NCBI GenBank assembly: GCA_022036555.1
Contig: CM039141.1
Coordinates: 2,949,773-3,013,772 of the forward strand
Source: Microstegium vimineum
Lineage: Eukaryota > Streptophyta > Magnoliopsida > Poales > Poaceae
DNA length: 64,000 nt
Direction: 5' to 3'
A program made the position numbers and the translations under genes. Positions 1-11,966 of this stretch are shown here, piece after piece (position 1 is the stretch's first letter; every line of letters begins with the position of its first letter). Under the pieces are notes generated by a model. The model saw nothing but the letters and a program-made list of their open reading frames with translations, searched no databases and had not been told where the DNA came from.

Positions 1-3000
1 CCTGAGCAATTCCATTCACTTGAAGAATAACTACCTACAGCAAGGGCGAAAACGGTAACAAAACAGTTAAAGGTGTGCCTTCTTTAAAACAACATGCATG
101 GTAACCAAAAAAGAATGGACAAGTGATCATACATTATAATCAGTTTCAGGATTCCTCACAAGAGCCTCTACATAATCAACCAATCCTGCAGCTGCAAAAT
201 TAAAGTACTGTTAGACATGACACAATCACAAATTCAAAATTGTTAAAGCAGCTATATGTGTTGGATAATCCATCAGGGAAACATACCAGGATCTATTAGA
301 CCAGCAGTCTTTGCGATTGAGATTTGACCACCAAATTTGATTTCAGCTTGGATGTACCGCCCCACATCATGTGGTTCTGGAGCATATACTGGTTTTGTGG
401 CACCTAAAAGTTTTAGTAGCAGCAAACGTCAGAAATATATCATCTCCAGAAATATACTGGTTTTGTGGCACCTAAAAGTTTGTAGGATGAAAATTGTTCA
501 ACCAGAAATAATTTCTTTTGTGCTTCCTTCAGGTTGTATGCAAAACCACTGGATTGAACTGTTTGAAAAATCTACATGGGCAGAGTCTTGAACAGCTATG
601 CGCAACACTGAGCCTAAGGTTTCTAGACCCTTTAATTCATACAAGGGCATGCCATTTTCCTCGTAACTTCGATGCAGCTCCAACTGAAAAGGTAACAATA
701 AAAGCAAAACTAGAAATCAGTTAACACTTAATACCACTAGGTAATATTTGAAAATTGAAAGGAAATTGTGGAACTTCATAAGTTCGACAAGGAACACAAA
801 ATAACAGCAACAATTTGGTTAAATGGATTTGAAACACAAACCTCTTTCAAAAGGTTAAGAGAATCTGAAGATTTTTCAGCCAGTTGGTCACGTAGAACTT
901 GGATCTCATTCTCAATGTCCATTGCCTAGACATGTATTCAGATGACTTGAAATATAATCAAACAAGCACTATTTAAAATACAACTTTCAATTTTCAACTA
1001 TAGCACGAGTATTTGGATTCCACCTTGCTTGGGCAATGTAGCATTTTCACTCTTCGTGCTTCTTGAACTTCTTCCTTCAGTTCATCAACATCCTTAAGAG
1101 GTAATAGCAGCAAATGGTTATCATTATGCACATTTCAGGTGAATTTTTTTTCTTAGATCAACATCTGGAGATTGATTGAGCTGCAACAGCCCTTAAAATA
1201 CATGAACAACTAATGTGTAGAGTTTAAGGCTAGCAACTTCAGCTAAATTAACTGAAAAGGTAAAAGTAAGATGTCACAGTTGCGCAGGTAGATGGTCTAT
1301 AATAAAGATAAAAAGAATAATTAAACAATCAATGCTGTAGGTTACCATTTGCATTTTGTCGATAATCAATTAGCAACTTTAAATTGCCAGAATAGGACAT
1401 GTCTACAGATAGTTAAGAAGAAATACTAAGAACCAGAGGACAACTAAGACATGAACATGAATAAGTAAATAAGAAGGAGGTGGTTTAGTGACTTAGTCCA
1501 TGTATTCAAAGTGATCAAGAAATTAGAAAAAGTATGAAGGCAATGCAATATTTTTGAACAAACAGGAGGGGCAGAGCTCTATTCCATTTTTCGATATCAC
1601 TAACCTGTTTCCCAGTTCTTTGACAAAAATTTTCCTGCTCTTTAAGTGCTAATTGAATTTTCTGTACAGAAGCTTTAGCACTTTCTATCTCCAACCGAGC
1701 ATTAGCTCTTACTTCATCAATAATTATCTTGGCATCTTTAGAAGCCTATTTGCAAGACGGAAAAAAAAACAGTGCTTGAGAAGAATGAACAGAATGCAAA
1801 TGGATAGAGGTTGAGTGTGCTTCTATATAGGAAAATGCTATCAGAGGACAAAAAATTTGGAGACATCTATCTAAGATTCTAAGTACCACCCCGTTTTTGG
1901 AGGAATGACTATGGTCCCTGTTGTAATTTATTATTTTCTTATTTTTAGTTCCTGTAACTTTTTACTCTCTTTTTAATATATAAATCAGTAGGGACCAGGC
2001 CCCTCCTGTTATCTCAAAAAAAAAACATTAGCCTATGATATACTAAAATAATTCTCGCATGTAATTGGTATCCTAACGGTCACATCTCATATCAACAAAA
2101 AATCATAACATGAAGGTGCAGAATTAGTGCCTATGAAATTAGAAATTTGAACTCACCAGTTTCAACGTGGCTGCAGTTTTTGTGATCTCTGTTTTTTGCT
2201 GAAGCAACTCATCTTCTCTTTTGGATAGCTCAACTGCTAAAATATCCACCTACGAAAGTATGAAACTATTGAAGTGTCCACAAACGTGATAAATTTAGCA
2301 CATATTTTAAAAAGGAGGAAAACTTAAATGATAGGAGGTTAACAAGCCATCAAATTCAAAAGTAATAAACATTGACCAAAATAAAAATAAATATAGCAAG
2401 AACCTAATTATGGTTTGAAATGAGAAACCAACCATTGATAAAGACTCCTCAATTTCATCTTTATTTTTGCCCCCTACTTGACCTCTCAGTGATTCCAATA
2501 CACTTCTAAGATTCTTTAGAAGGATGTCTCGCTCCAATAAAACCGCATGTCTCCATTTAGCCTGCGTGTTAAAAGCAATTAAAATGAAATATAGAATAAT
2601 TACAAAACTACCCACCTTCTGCTAATAGTTTATAGTTACTGCTACCACACTATTAAAATTGGATCAAATATTATTATAGGGAGTCCAACTTACTGGACCA
2701 AATATTAAAATGTATGTAAACAGGTAGTGTCCATACCTCATTAGACAACAAGGTAGCTGTGTTAAAGCCCTTCTCGAATTTCATGGTGAGCTCACGTACT
2801 GAAAGACGCTGACACCTATCAAGCCGATCTGTTGTCTCCTTGGCAACGGCCTCCTTAAGAGATGGCATTTCTGGGGCATCCGCCAATTTGATAACAATCC
2901 CGTTGGAACCATTCTTGTAGGTAGGGAACTTATTCCTGATGATGTTTGCTGGACGCAGTGGCCCTGACCCGAAGAGCTCACTCTGCTTCTTCCGTCCAAA

Positions 3001-3024
3001 ATCGATAGTCGAAGATCGAGTCAT
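1..3024 (-). CDS. SCAB1-like plant actin-binding protein (partial; C-terminus beyond left edge)
   Basis: The product should bind and bundle actin filaments; the Arabidopsis relative SCAB1 acts in stomatal closure. Coding exons on the minus strand are 2737-3024, 2433-2561, 2157-2249, 1605-1745, 1024-1092, 842-925, 503-683, 287-403, 133-191 and 1-34 (cut by the window). All have GT/AG borders and phases that join. The N-terminus begins MTRSSTIDFGRKK, with family blocks at RLSVRELTMKFEKG and LESLRGQVGGKNKDEIEE. Residues about 70-270 are charged heptad-like coiled coil. From exon 7 the GLETLGSVLR and SSIQWF blocks match the start of the C-terminal Ig/PH-like region. The PH part lies outside the window. 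The ATG sits directly at a 3' splice site, implying a 5' UTR intron. The assignment rests on remembered conservation over nearly all visible exons and I am fairly sure of it. Confidence 0.88.
384..481 (-). repeat. 30-bp direct repeat duplicating an intron 3' splice site in the SCAB1-like gene
   Basis: The stretch 384-413 is repeated exactly at 452-481. The copy at 384-413 contains the polypyrimidine end, the AG and the first 20 coding bases of exon 8 (287-403). The extra copy lies upstream in the same intron and offers an identical acceptor in the same phase. Reading on from that copy meets a TGA after ten codons, so using it would give a premature stop. Confidence 0.85.
1925..2029 (+). mobile_element. 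LINE-like 3' tail inside a SCAB1-like intron
   Basis: This T-rich stretch ends in a short GGGACC...CCCCTCC block followed by an A-run, which resembles the 3' tails of the LINE fragments elsewhere in this window. No coding part of an element is visible. It is a short relic and the call is tentative. Confidence 0.35.
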
Positions 3025-4121
3025 CTACAAAAAAATCCTCAACCCTGACTGCAGAAAAGTGAGCCTTTAGTGAACCAGAATAGCAATTAATTGGCTGCAG
3101 TTAAAAGTAGTCCATTCATGGAATAGCTAAGATTTACAGGAAAATGAAATTGCAGTACAGAACCTGAGGGGAGACAAAAGGCGGGGAAAGCCAGGAGAAC
3201 GATTACAATGATGTACACTTGTATAGCTGAATGCTTGTGCTAGCAGGCAACTACCGACCCTTACGAGATGCAAGAGCAAAGAACCAAATGAAAATGAAAT
3301 GTTGCCTATCACTCACCCGCTAAACTGGAATACAAATCCGCAGTAGAAGCAATCTAGTTCAGGAGAAGCAAGCAGCGCCTTGAGTTCCACTCAAAAGAAC
3401 AGTTAGACAGCAGGATGAGGCAGTGCAAGCTGCTCTGCTTATCCACGAAATAGGGAGGACTTGTCTGTACAGGCGTACTAGAGTTAAGTAGCCAGTGCCG
3501 GAAGAACATGGGTTTGTTGCCTTGTTGGTAATAATTAACCAGAGAAGGGACTACTAGAATGGTTGAAGGCGAGATTTTGGCACACAGCAGCGACCACGGT
3601 GACGCTCTTGAAGCAAAATTAACCAAGACGAGGAAGAGATGACGAACAGACACGTACGTGTTGGTATTCATCTCGAAGTATAACAAAAGATTCAGTTTTT
3701 AGGGGTGGTAAAGCTAACGCAGAAAAGCATTGACCATTTTTACAAATAGTACAAATACTGGACTTGCAGCACCTAGCGAGTCGATCTTCCAGGGCGTCAT
3801 ACTCATACATACATACGGAATTGGATCTCGACGTGGTACTAGCGCAGGCAGAGGCAACCAACACTGAATGAAGTAAAGCCGTCCGGCTGTATGGCTACTC
3901 TACTCTATCCAAGCCGCTGGTTGCTACCAGCAGTTAGCACCTGCAACCCCGTGATAGCACGCAGCTTCTCGCGGCGCCGAGGCCCGAGGGCAATGGTGGG
4001 CTCTGGGCGGGTGGCAAAGCGAAGAGCGCGAACTAGGAGCCCTACCACTACGAACGAAGCTGGAACGGAACAAGCAGAAATGCGGAATCCATCCATCAGA
4101 GGGAACGAGGCATTTCCTTAC
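3025..4121 (-). other. Probable 5' UTR intron of the SCAB1-like gene
   Basis: The coding ATG at 3024 is immediately preceded on the minus strand by a T-rich tract ending in TAG, a good 3' splice site. A matching donor, CTG|GTAAGG, lies at 4116-4122. The roughly 1.1 kb between them has no convincing coding sequence. A long leader intron is common in plant actin-related genes. The exact donor is inferred. Confidence 0.5.
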
Positions 4122-4310
4122 CAGCGGCGGGAGGAGAATGCCGCTGGAGCCCGGGCGGATCCGCGGCGGAGGTGCAACCGTGCAAGTGCAAGCAGCAGCC
4201 GGCGGCGCGGGGAGGGGAGAGCTTTGGAATGCGAAGGCGGGAGGGGAGCGGGATGGATGACGAGGACCGCGGAGGAGGAAACAGCAGTAGCATATAGTAA
4301 GCTGGAGTAG
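4122..4310 (-). other. Probable non-coding first exon and promoter-proximal region of the SCAB1-like gene
   Basis: This GC-rich block, with short CTCC-rich pyrimidine tracts on the minus strand, lies just upstream of the inferred leader-intron donor at 4122. It is the best candidate for the transcription start region. The cap site cannot be placed from sequence alone. Confidence 0.35.
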
Positions 4311-4653
4311 AAGATCCGGCGAGCCAGTGAGCCCGGTCAGTTAGGCGCGGGTGCGATCCGGATCAGATGCGCCCGACGTGGGAGGCGGACTGGAGTGGGC
4401 CCCCACTCCCACGGCCCGCGGAGCGGAGGGCGCCGAAGGATTCGGGTGCGGACCGTCGGATCGCGAGCGGCCGGAGGGGATTCGGCGGGGTGCGGTGCGG
4501 GAGGAGCGCCTGGGAAGTGGGAAGAGAGAGACAGTTCCTTCCGGGGACGGTGCCCGGAGATGGCGAGCGTCAACGTGGCGTGGGCCCGAGAGACACACGG
4601 GGCAGACTGGCGACCACCACCGGCCCGCCCGGTTTTTTTTTTGTGTGCGTGTG

Positions 4654-4677
4654 TATATATATATATATATATATATA
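4654..4677. repeat. (TA)n microsatellite next to a (TG)n run
   Basis: An uninterrupted alternating TA tract follows a short GTGTGCGTG run, just left of a MITE that starts at 4686. It is a simple-sequence repeat, probably polymorphic. Confidence 0.9.
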
Positions 4678-4685
4678 TGGACTGG

Positions 4686-4946
4686 GGCCGTGTTTAGTTC
4701 CCTCGCTGAATTGGTGGTACAGTGTCCAGAACATTGTAGTATTTTGTTTTTATTTGTGAAATATTGTCCAAAAATTCTCAAACTAGGCTCAAAAGATTCG
4801 TCTCGCAACGTACAACAAAACTGTACAATTAATTTTTAATTTCATCTACATTTAATACTCCATGTATGTATCAATATTTTGATGTGATGAGAAATTTTCT
4901 TTTTACATAGTGGAATTTGGGAGGAATTTGGGAACTAAACAAGGCC
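4686..4946. mobile_element. MITE with GGCC-GTTTAGTTCC-type terminal inverted repeats (hAT-like)
   Basis: The left end GGCCGTGTTTAGTTCC is the inverted complement of the right end GGAACTAAACAAGGCC with one mismatch. The flanking 8-mers TGGACTGG and GGGACTGG differ at one base, which fits an 8-bp target duplication of hAT type. The interior shares the CTCAAAAGATTCGTCTCG and TTTAATACTCCATG blocks with the copy at 8896. It has no coding capacity. Confidence 0.8.
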
Positions 4947-7900
4947 GGGACTGGAAAGCCGTTGGCCGTTGGGGATTTTCGTTTGGCTTTGGGTCTTTTG
5001 CTTGGCTCCCTTTCCGTTACGTCACGTGCACATCACCATCACTGAATTCTTGGCGTCCTTTCTTTCAAACTTGGAGGAGCGTAGGCGACCATACCACGCT
5101 TTGTTTTCACACCAGCTTGAAAGGAAAATGACAGCAACTATTTATCATCGATCCTCACCTTAGGTGCGTAGTGTCCATGTGCTCGCCTTGACTTTGGAGA
5201 CATATATATATATATAGTTTGTTTTCCTTGAATAATGAGACCGGCGGCGGAGAAAGGGTGAACTAGAATTAAGGTGGCGGGGGCAAATTGCAATTGCTAT
5301 CGTGCAACACTGGATTAACTTTGTCTATTTATGATGAGGGGCAAAATAATTATTTTAGTATAAAATAATATTTTTATTTCTCATCATGTAGAGCATAGAA
5401 AATTTTATAGTTTATTTTTTAGACACTTATATGATTTTATATCTATTTTGTTAGAATATTTCGTTGGGCACAATGCTTACCAACAAATTTACTAAGAACT
5501 AGAGTGTCATCCAGCAAATCGTTTCATTTTTAGTGTCCAATAGCAAAGGGTTGTCACTTTAAATGTCCAGGAACCAATTTCCCCATTATTAAACTACATC
5601 TCTATACGTCAATGCATATACGAAACACAATAATGTCACGCATTGTTGCGTAAACATATATAAACAAGATTTACGATGGCAAAAGATAAGCTAGTTTTAG
5701 CGCACGGCGCAGCGTACCTGCCTCCCAGTCCCAGCCAATATACGGCGCCTAGCCAAGAAGTAGCCATCGCATTACCATGGTCCGTCTGTGTAGCCGTCAT
5801 TAGTGCACAAACCGTGCATGTTACCTTTTGAGTTGGATGATTCGGGAGCAGTCCATGTCAATGCATGTCTACCGCTAGCTAGCTAGCTAGCCCGGCGGTC
5901 ATCATGAATCCATTCGACATTCACTCATGCATGGTGCCAAGACTGATGGGAAAATGATTTGTTCAGTTCACTGGTTCAGGGATGGAGAAATGGCAAGACA
6001 AAAAGTGGAACTGGTGGCATCATTACAGGCTTAGAATAGAACATCTCTCTTGCAGTGGAGGACATTGCAACGACGCGTGATGATGACGATGCTCCACTAA
6101 TCCACTACTAGTATGCCCACATTTGGTGATTCATTCAAGCTCATGGCTGCTGGTCCTTCGATGTAGTACTCCTTTTTGTAATCTTCTGGGTGGTTCTGGT
6201 TTGGTTGGGGGCGTTTGCCGTCTTCAGTGACCCAGACAGGACACCTGGGCAAACGTCATCATTGCGACAGATAACAGGGTTTAGATACCCGCTCTCTCTG
6301 TGCATCTTTGTAACCAACCGGATAGAGTTTTAATTTCTGAACCGGGTCTGTCTCTCTTGCATGCATTGCACGGACATGCATTCCTGCTTCAGTTATCTGC
6401 AATGCGTGGCTACTGCACTGCACAGGAGACGAGCCTCGTTTAAACCTGACAGCAAGCCGATGGATACTAGAGAGGTTCATCTGTGTATGTATGCCCAGTA
6501 TTTGTGGATCGATCACGTACTATTGCAAGCTGCTAACCAGAGGTTCTGAAATTTTTTGTTTCTTCAGATAACGGAGAGAGGTTCTGAAGATACTAGTATT
6601 CCGTATTGCAGTTGCAGGAACTGATGGTAGATTCTGCAGAATGGAATGGCCTGCCTCCTGCCGACAGAGTTTGATCCCACGTCTCAGTCCAGTCCCAGTC
6701 CCAGGCATGTACTACTCCTAGACCTGACCTGACCACCCAATGGAGCATGAGCATTCAACGGTTGGACACGGACAACTGATAACAGGAAAGGTTTTGCACG
6801 GAATGGGAGGGAATTCTGGGGCACCACGTGGTTTTGTCTGTCTGATGGCGGGCGGAGTGACCCGACCCGAGTCCGAGTGTGGACACCGGAGACTGACCGG
6901 CGAGATTCTCGCGTCTGTCTGTTGCTGGATTCCAAACAGAACTCGTGCTGTGTGTCGTGCAGTGGAGGTCTTGGGCCGCAGACGTGCTGCAGGTGTAGCC
7001 CAAATGTACACTGGGAAGGCTTTTGGGCCAGTTCTGTGTCCCGTGGGCCGGACCGACTGCAGGCCGCAGCATCATCCGTGCTGGCTGGGCCAACAACAGC
7101 ATACTGTCCTGTGTGTAATAGGAGGGAACAACTCGCGGTAGGGATAAAAAAAAAAAAAACAAGTCGCGGTCGCCTAGTGGCTTGGTGGTAATTTTTACAA
7201 GTCATATATGAGTGACGATGAACAAGACTTTTGGAACTGCTTGCACACCACGCAAGCAAGCAAGAGACAGACAACTTGAGAATGAGAATTCAAAGAGGTG
7301 GGTTTGACATTCTTGGTCTTGTTGGGAGGGAGGGGGGAAAAAAAACAACGAGAGGGAAAGAGAAAGAATAACGCGCACTGTGTGTGTGACCCATGGCATC
7401 CTATTCCTGCAACCGCCACTTGAGTCTTGAACGCGCTGCTGCTGCTTTGTACTACTACTACCGTGGCAAACAGCTACTCTACGTATTCCATTCTCCAAAC
7501 AGTGAGAAGAGAATACTACGAATCATGAGTGGGTCCAGAAGGAAGGGGGATGATGGCCTGATTCTGTTGGACTTTGGACGGCACAGCACGCATGACGCAC
7601 CGGGTGGGGCGGGCTGTAGCACTCGCACTCGCACTCGGCTTCTTCTCGATCAGCCGCAACAACAGCAAGGGCGCAGCTGTCAAGCAGAGACCGAGCATGG
7701 TGGAGAGAGAGAAGGGAAAAAAGAGGCAGGCAGTCCCTCCCGCGTGCCCGTCACGGTCGAGTCCCCCACGACGTCAATAGGTCCGGAGCGGATGAAGCGA
7801 ACAATAATCTCCCGTCCGCCACGGCCGGCGCCACCTTCGACCGCTTTCTGTTCTTGCTGCTGATGCTGCTGGCTGGAGTCGTCAACGGTTGTGGGTTGCT

Positions 7901-8895
7901 GCTGCTGCTGCTGCTGCCGGACCATCCACCAAAGTCGCCCCGTGGCCCGAGTGACGTGTCTACGTCTCCGACTCCGTGGCCGTGAATTCCCTTCCCGACT
8001 CTGTTCGGGTGCTGTTTTTTTTTTAATAAAAGAAGAATGGATAAAACAGACTACTGTACGTAGGCGCACACCAAACACAGTCCAGACGCATTCGGGCTGT
8101 GTTGGCGTCTTGATGCATCATTCTGTGCGTAAAAGTAGCCGATCCGATCCGATCCTACGCCTCGTCAGCACTGTACGCGTGCCCTGCTCGCGGGACTCGG
8201 TCCTCGCCGCGTTGCCGACATGCCTTGCTGCTGGGGAGAGGGGCGACCCGGTCGATTTCGACGCGCGTTCCCTTCGGCCTCAGCACAGCACAGCACGTGC
8301 GCCGCGGAGACACCCTCCCCTCCGTCACGCGTGACGGGCATGCAGACCGGGGCGACCGCGGGCTGCTCCGCCGACGCGCGGCAGCCTTTGCCCGCACGGT
8401 CGTTTTTACTGTTTTTTTTTTCTTTCCCACGGCCTGCGCGCCCGGCTGCTCTGCTCCCGGGTGCGCGTGCGGCCATCAAACCAAAAGCTGCCCGCCGCCG
8501 TGCAGCGCCCGGTACGCGTGGCACCATTGGGATTTGATTCTGGGGTGCCTGCCTGCCTGGCCCGGTGGCTCTCTCCCGCCGACCAACTGGCCGCCTAGCC
8601 TAGGGCGGGCCTACCGGGCAGTTGGGCTAGAGGTGGAATGGTGGACGTGAATGTTGTAGTACATTAGTAGTTTCATTCGCAGCCCCAGATTTCAGATTTT
8701 TTTTTGCTGTTCCTTGCTCACTTTCAGTCCTAATACAGGCTACGCGGTACAGTACCAGCACTACTCAGTCCGTAACAGAGTACTAGTACAGACTACGCAG
8801 TACTACATGTGGCTACGTTTTCCTTGCTGTTCCTTTGCTCACTTTCAGATGCGCAGGCAGGATCAAAGTGTGGGGCACAGGGCTGGGCACTAGGG
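4947..8895. other. Intergenic spacer, no supported gene
   Basis: I see no conserved protein in this stretch. It holds AT-rich DNA, a short TATATA tract near 5202-5216, a GCTA repeat at 5876-5891, and from about 6700 GC-rich low-complexity DNA with CTG/CAG-rich runs near 7890-7920. The many short open frames at 6700-8650 overlap on both strands without family resemblance and are probably compositional. Confidence 0.6.
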
Positions 8896-9135
8896 GGCAT
8901 GTTTAGTTCCGAAAACTTTAGGAATTTTGGCACTGTAGCACTTTCGGCTTTATTTAGTAATTATTGTCTAATCATGTCGCAATTAGATTCAAAAGATTCG
9001 TTTCGAAATTTACAGACAAACTGTATAATTAGTTATATTTTTTACTTATATTTAATACTCCATACATACGTTTAAAGATTCGATGTGATGGAGAATCTTA
9101 AAAACTTTTGGAATTTTGGGGAACTAAACCAGGCC
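8896..9135. mobile_element. MITE, same family as 4686-4946
   Basis: The ends GGCATGTTTAGTTCC and GGAACTAAACCAGGCC are inverted repeats. The interior has the family blocks TTCAAAAGATTCGTTTCG and TTTAATACTCCATACAT. No clear target duplication remains. Confidence 0.8.
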
Positions 9136-9202
9136 TAGGTAAGTATTTCCAGCATCTTACTTATCTCTACGGCTGCCTCTATCGTATCCTCGCTCCCCAT
9201 TT

Positions 9203-9464
9203 GGGAGAGCTCCAACTCCAGGTTATCTGAAGAGAATCATTTTCATCCAGTCAAACGTCTAAAATGTCAACTAATTTAGGTGGAGATCTACCGAGAATCA
9301 CTTCTTCATTTACACTATAAAATGGGAGCTAAAAAAAACCTATTCCACTCTACTTCCTATTGAATTTTGGTGGAGATTAGTAGAAAATCAATTCCCATCG
9401 CTCAGTACCCCGTTATGTCAAAGAATCAAGGGGTAGAGTTGAAAAATCAGGAGTGGAGCTGTCT
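9203..9464. mobile_element. Probable MITE with GAGCTCCAACTCC-type ends
   Basis: The left end has GAGAGCTCCAACTCCAGG and the right end has CAGGAGTGGAGCTGTCTC, which are imperfect inverted repeats. Internal segments carry two related GGTGGAGAT-type blocks. The exact borders and the superfamily are not resolved. Confidence 0.5.
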
Positions 9465-10940
9465 CGAACGGGACTTGTACTTCTGCTTCTGCTTCACACA
9501 GGCCGCAGCAGAGTGAGAGTGGCGCACCATCCAAGCTGATCTGTGCAAAGATTTGATTTCATGGTGAGGCCGTCAGGGTCACGCATATCATAATGTGACC
9601 AAAGATTTCGCCTTTTGAGTTGTACAGTACTAGCAGCTGCTCCTACTAATTGTGCTGTCCGTCAGCACGGCAGATTTCTTGATTATGTATTTATTTTAAG
9701 TACATACTACTACAGCGTCGCAGATTTGACCGGCCCTACATACATTCGTGCTTATTATTATGGCCGACTCGACTCGATTGGATTGGGATTCAATTAATTA
9801 ATTAATTATGGCCACCGGGGAGGTGTTCAGTGCATGAACCAGCCAGAGTCAAAAGACGCAAGGAGTTAACAAAGCCTATATATAGTATATAATATAATGG
9901 CACGTCACACACATACTCCACGGTTGTACGTGAATTTTTAACGAGTTGGTTGGTATGGTTGGCGTCCGGCGTCCCGCATGCGACGCGAGAGCATTCCCGG
10001 CCAGTCCGTTGGGGGGACCGTCACAGAACTGAGAGCGAGTCGCCGAGTACGGAGTGCCACACCGCAGCCGCGTGCGCTTTTTCCCGCCGTTTTCTACCGC
10101 TCCATTGGTCCAGAATCCACGCACAGCATGCTTACCTCGCCTCCATCCACACATAAAAACAGTTGTCACTTTTGTGTTACCACTAGGATTGTCTGGCAAA
10201 TGCCTCTCTTCTCATTTTTTTTTCTTAGATCGCTGCTGTAGATAATACAGTACAAGAGGCAACTATTTGTCTGAGTTTTGATATGTATTCCTGTTCTAGT
10301 TTCTTATTATAAGTCAAACTTCTCTAATCGGATTTTATAAGGAAAAAATAAAACGAGCTTCAAACAAAATTTATTATAATAACTAATGTTTCTGAACGGA
10401 GGGGGCATTATTCGAATTATATGCATTTTGATATGGAAAGAGTGGATCAGTGGGTTCATATTTAAAGTGGAATTTAAGATGATGATGTTGATTTTGGTAG
10501 CTACTGGCAAGAATTTAGAACAAAATTTACATTGAACATTTTTTTTGTCCCAACCAAAATAGTCTGCCATATTGATGGATAGATGGGGTAGTATCATGAA
10601 ACATATGTGCTCTAGAACGAAATGGTCATTTATATATACACACACATAAAGAGGAACAAAAACAAACCTAGTGGCCGTGCATGTAGCCTACCTCGCTTTC
10701 TTTGTAGTCTAGTCACCGGCTCTAGGACACATTCAATCTAGCAAAACTTTAAAGAGAAAAAAAGCTATCTTAGCAGAACTAAAGGTGTGGACTTAAAGGA
10801 AAGAAACATATTTCAACAGGATAGAGTACGAATAACCCAAGAAAATGATGGAAACGACAAATGAATTGATGTGCAGCATGAATGCTTTTAGTTGAGATGT
10901 TCAACCATTTTTTGACTAGATCTAGCACTTCCCTATATAT

Positions 10941-11210
10941 TAAGAGCAAGTTCAATAATAAGAGCCAAGTGTTTAATTATAAGTCAAGCTATTAGAGTCA
11001 AGTTATATAATAACTTATCTTTTAGTTGGCTATAAAAGGTTTCTCTTTCCTATTCCTCCTCACAACATTTATTATTTGGACCCACTACTATCTAGGCTAC
11101 CGTGCCCTGCTTGGTGCTTGCATGGGAGCCAAGCTCCTCTCTCTTTTCTCTTCTCTTTCCTCTACATCAGCTTTTACTTGGCTATAAGTCCATTATTGTA
11201 CTTGTTCTAA
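10941..11210. mobile_element. MITE with TAAGAGCAAGTTCAATAAT ends
   Basis: The left end TAAGAGCAAGTTCAATAAT is matched with two mismatches by the inverted right end TTAGAACAAGTACAATAAT. The roughly 270-bp element is non-coding, with a CT-rich centre. The superfamily is not assigned. Confidence 0.65.
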
Positions 11211-11720
11211 AGAACGTTAATTTGGATAATTAATATGCCACCTGCACCGATAAATACAAAGCTTTGTCCATTAATTCGAAATTATAATTTACTATATAAT
11301 ACAGTAGTAGTATTCCCCCAATCCAAAGGAGGCTTGACATCATTAAGATTTCTAGGCAAACTATTACAAAGAGGAAATGGTCATGGTACCGGTCTTAGTG
11401 ATGGGAGTCTAATAGTGTTGTTTTAATGACTGTCATGTTATACAAAATAAAATTAAACTTGAATGAAACATTCATGGAGCATGGAGAGTTTAATTCTATA
11501 GTTTCATCGACATTTAATTTGATGACTTATATAGAGTTAATATTCATGCCAAGAGGGGACGTAACAACATATTTAATGCGAATAAATCTCTCACTAAAAC
11601 TCGCGTTAGAGATTTTTTTTTGTTAAATGAGGTCCTATTTATTAGAGGTGTTTCGCCTAAACGAGGTTGTCAATTAGGTAATCACCAACAATAATCAACC
11701 ACTACACGTGCAGGTATATA

Positions 11721-11966
11721 CTCCATCTGTTGGGAAATAATCATCGTATTTTGTATGAGAAAAGTCGACTTATATAAGGTCGGGCCAACAATTATTCAAA
11801 ATATATACAATCTTGATCATAAAAGTTGTATTAATAGATTCGTATTCATTATTCAAATTATTTACAACCTTGATCATAAAAGTTGTATCAAAGAAATTAA
11901 CAGTCAATTTAATCTGTTGGACTTTTTCATGATCTAAATGCGCTTATCATTCAAGGAAGGATGGAG
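11721..11966. mobile_element. Stowaway-like MITE with internal tandem duplication
   Basis: CTCCATCTGTTGGGA at the left end and GGAAGGATGGAG at the right end are Stowaway-like inverted repeats flanked by TA on both sides. The interior contains two copies of an ATTCAAA...CTTGATCATAAAAGTTGTAT block about 58 bp apart, a local tandem duplication. Confidence 0.7.

Noticed and set aside
6684..8650. Several open frames of 100-196 codons
   Set aside because: They overlap on both strands in GC-rich low-complexity DNA and none resembles a known family or has supporting splice structure.
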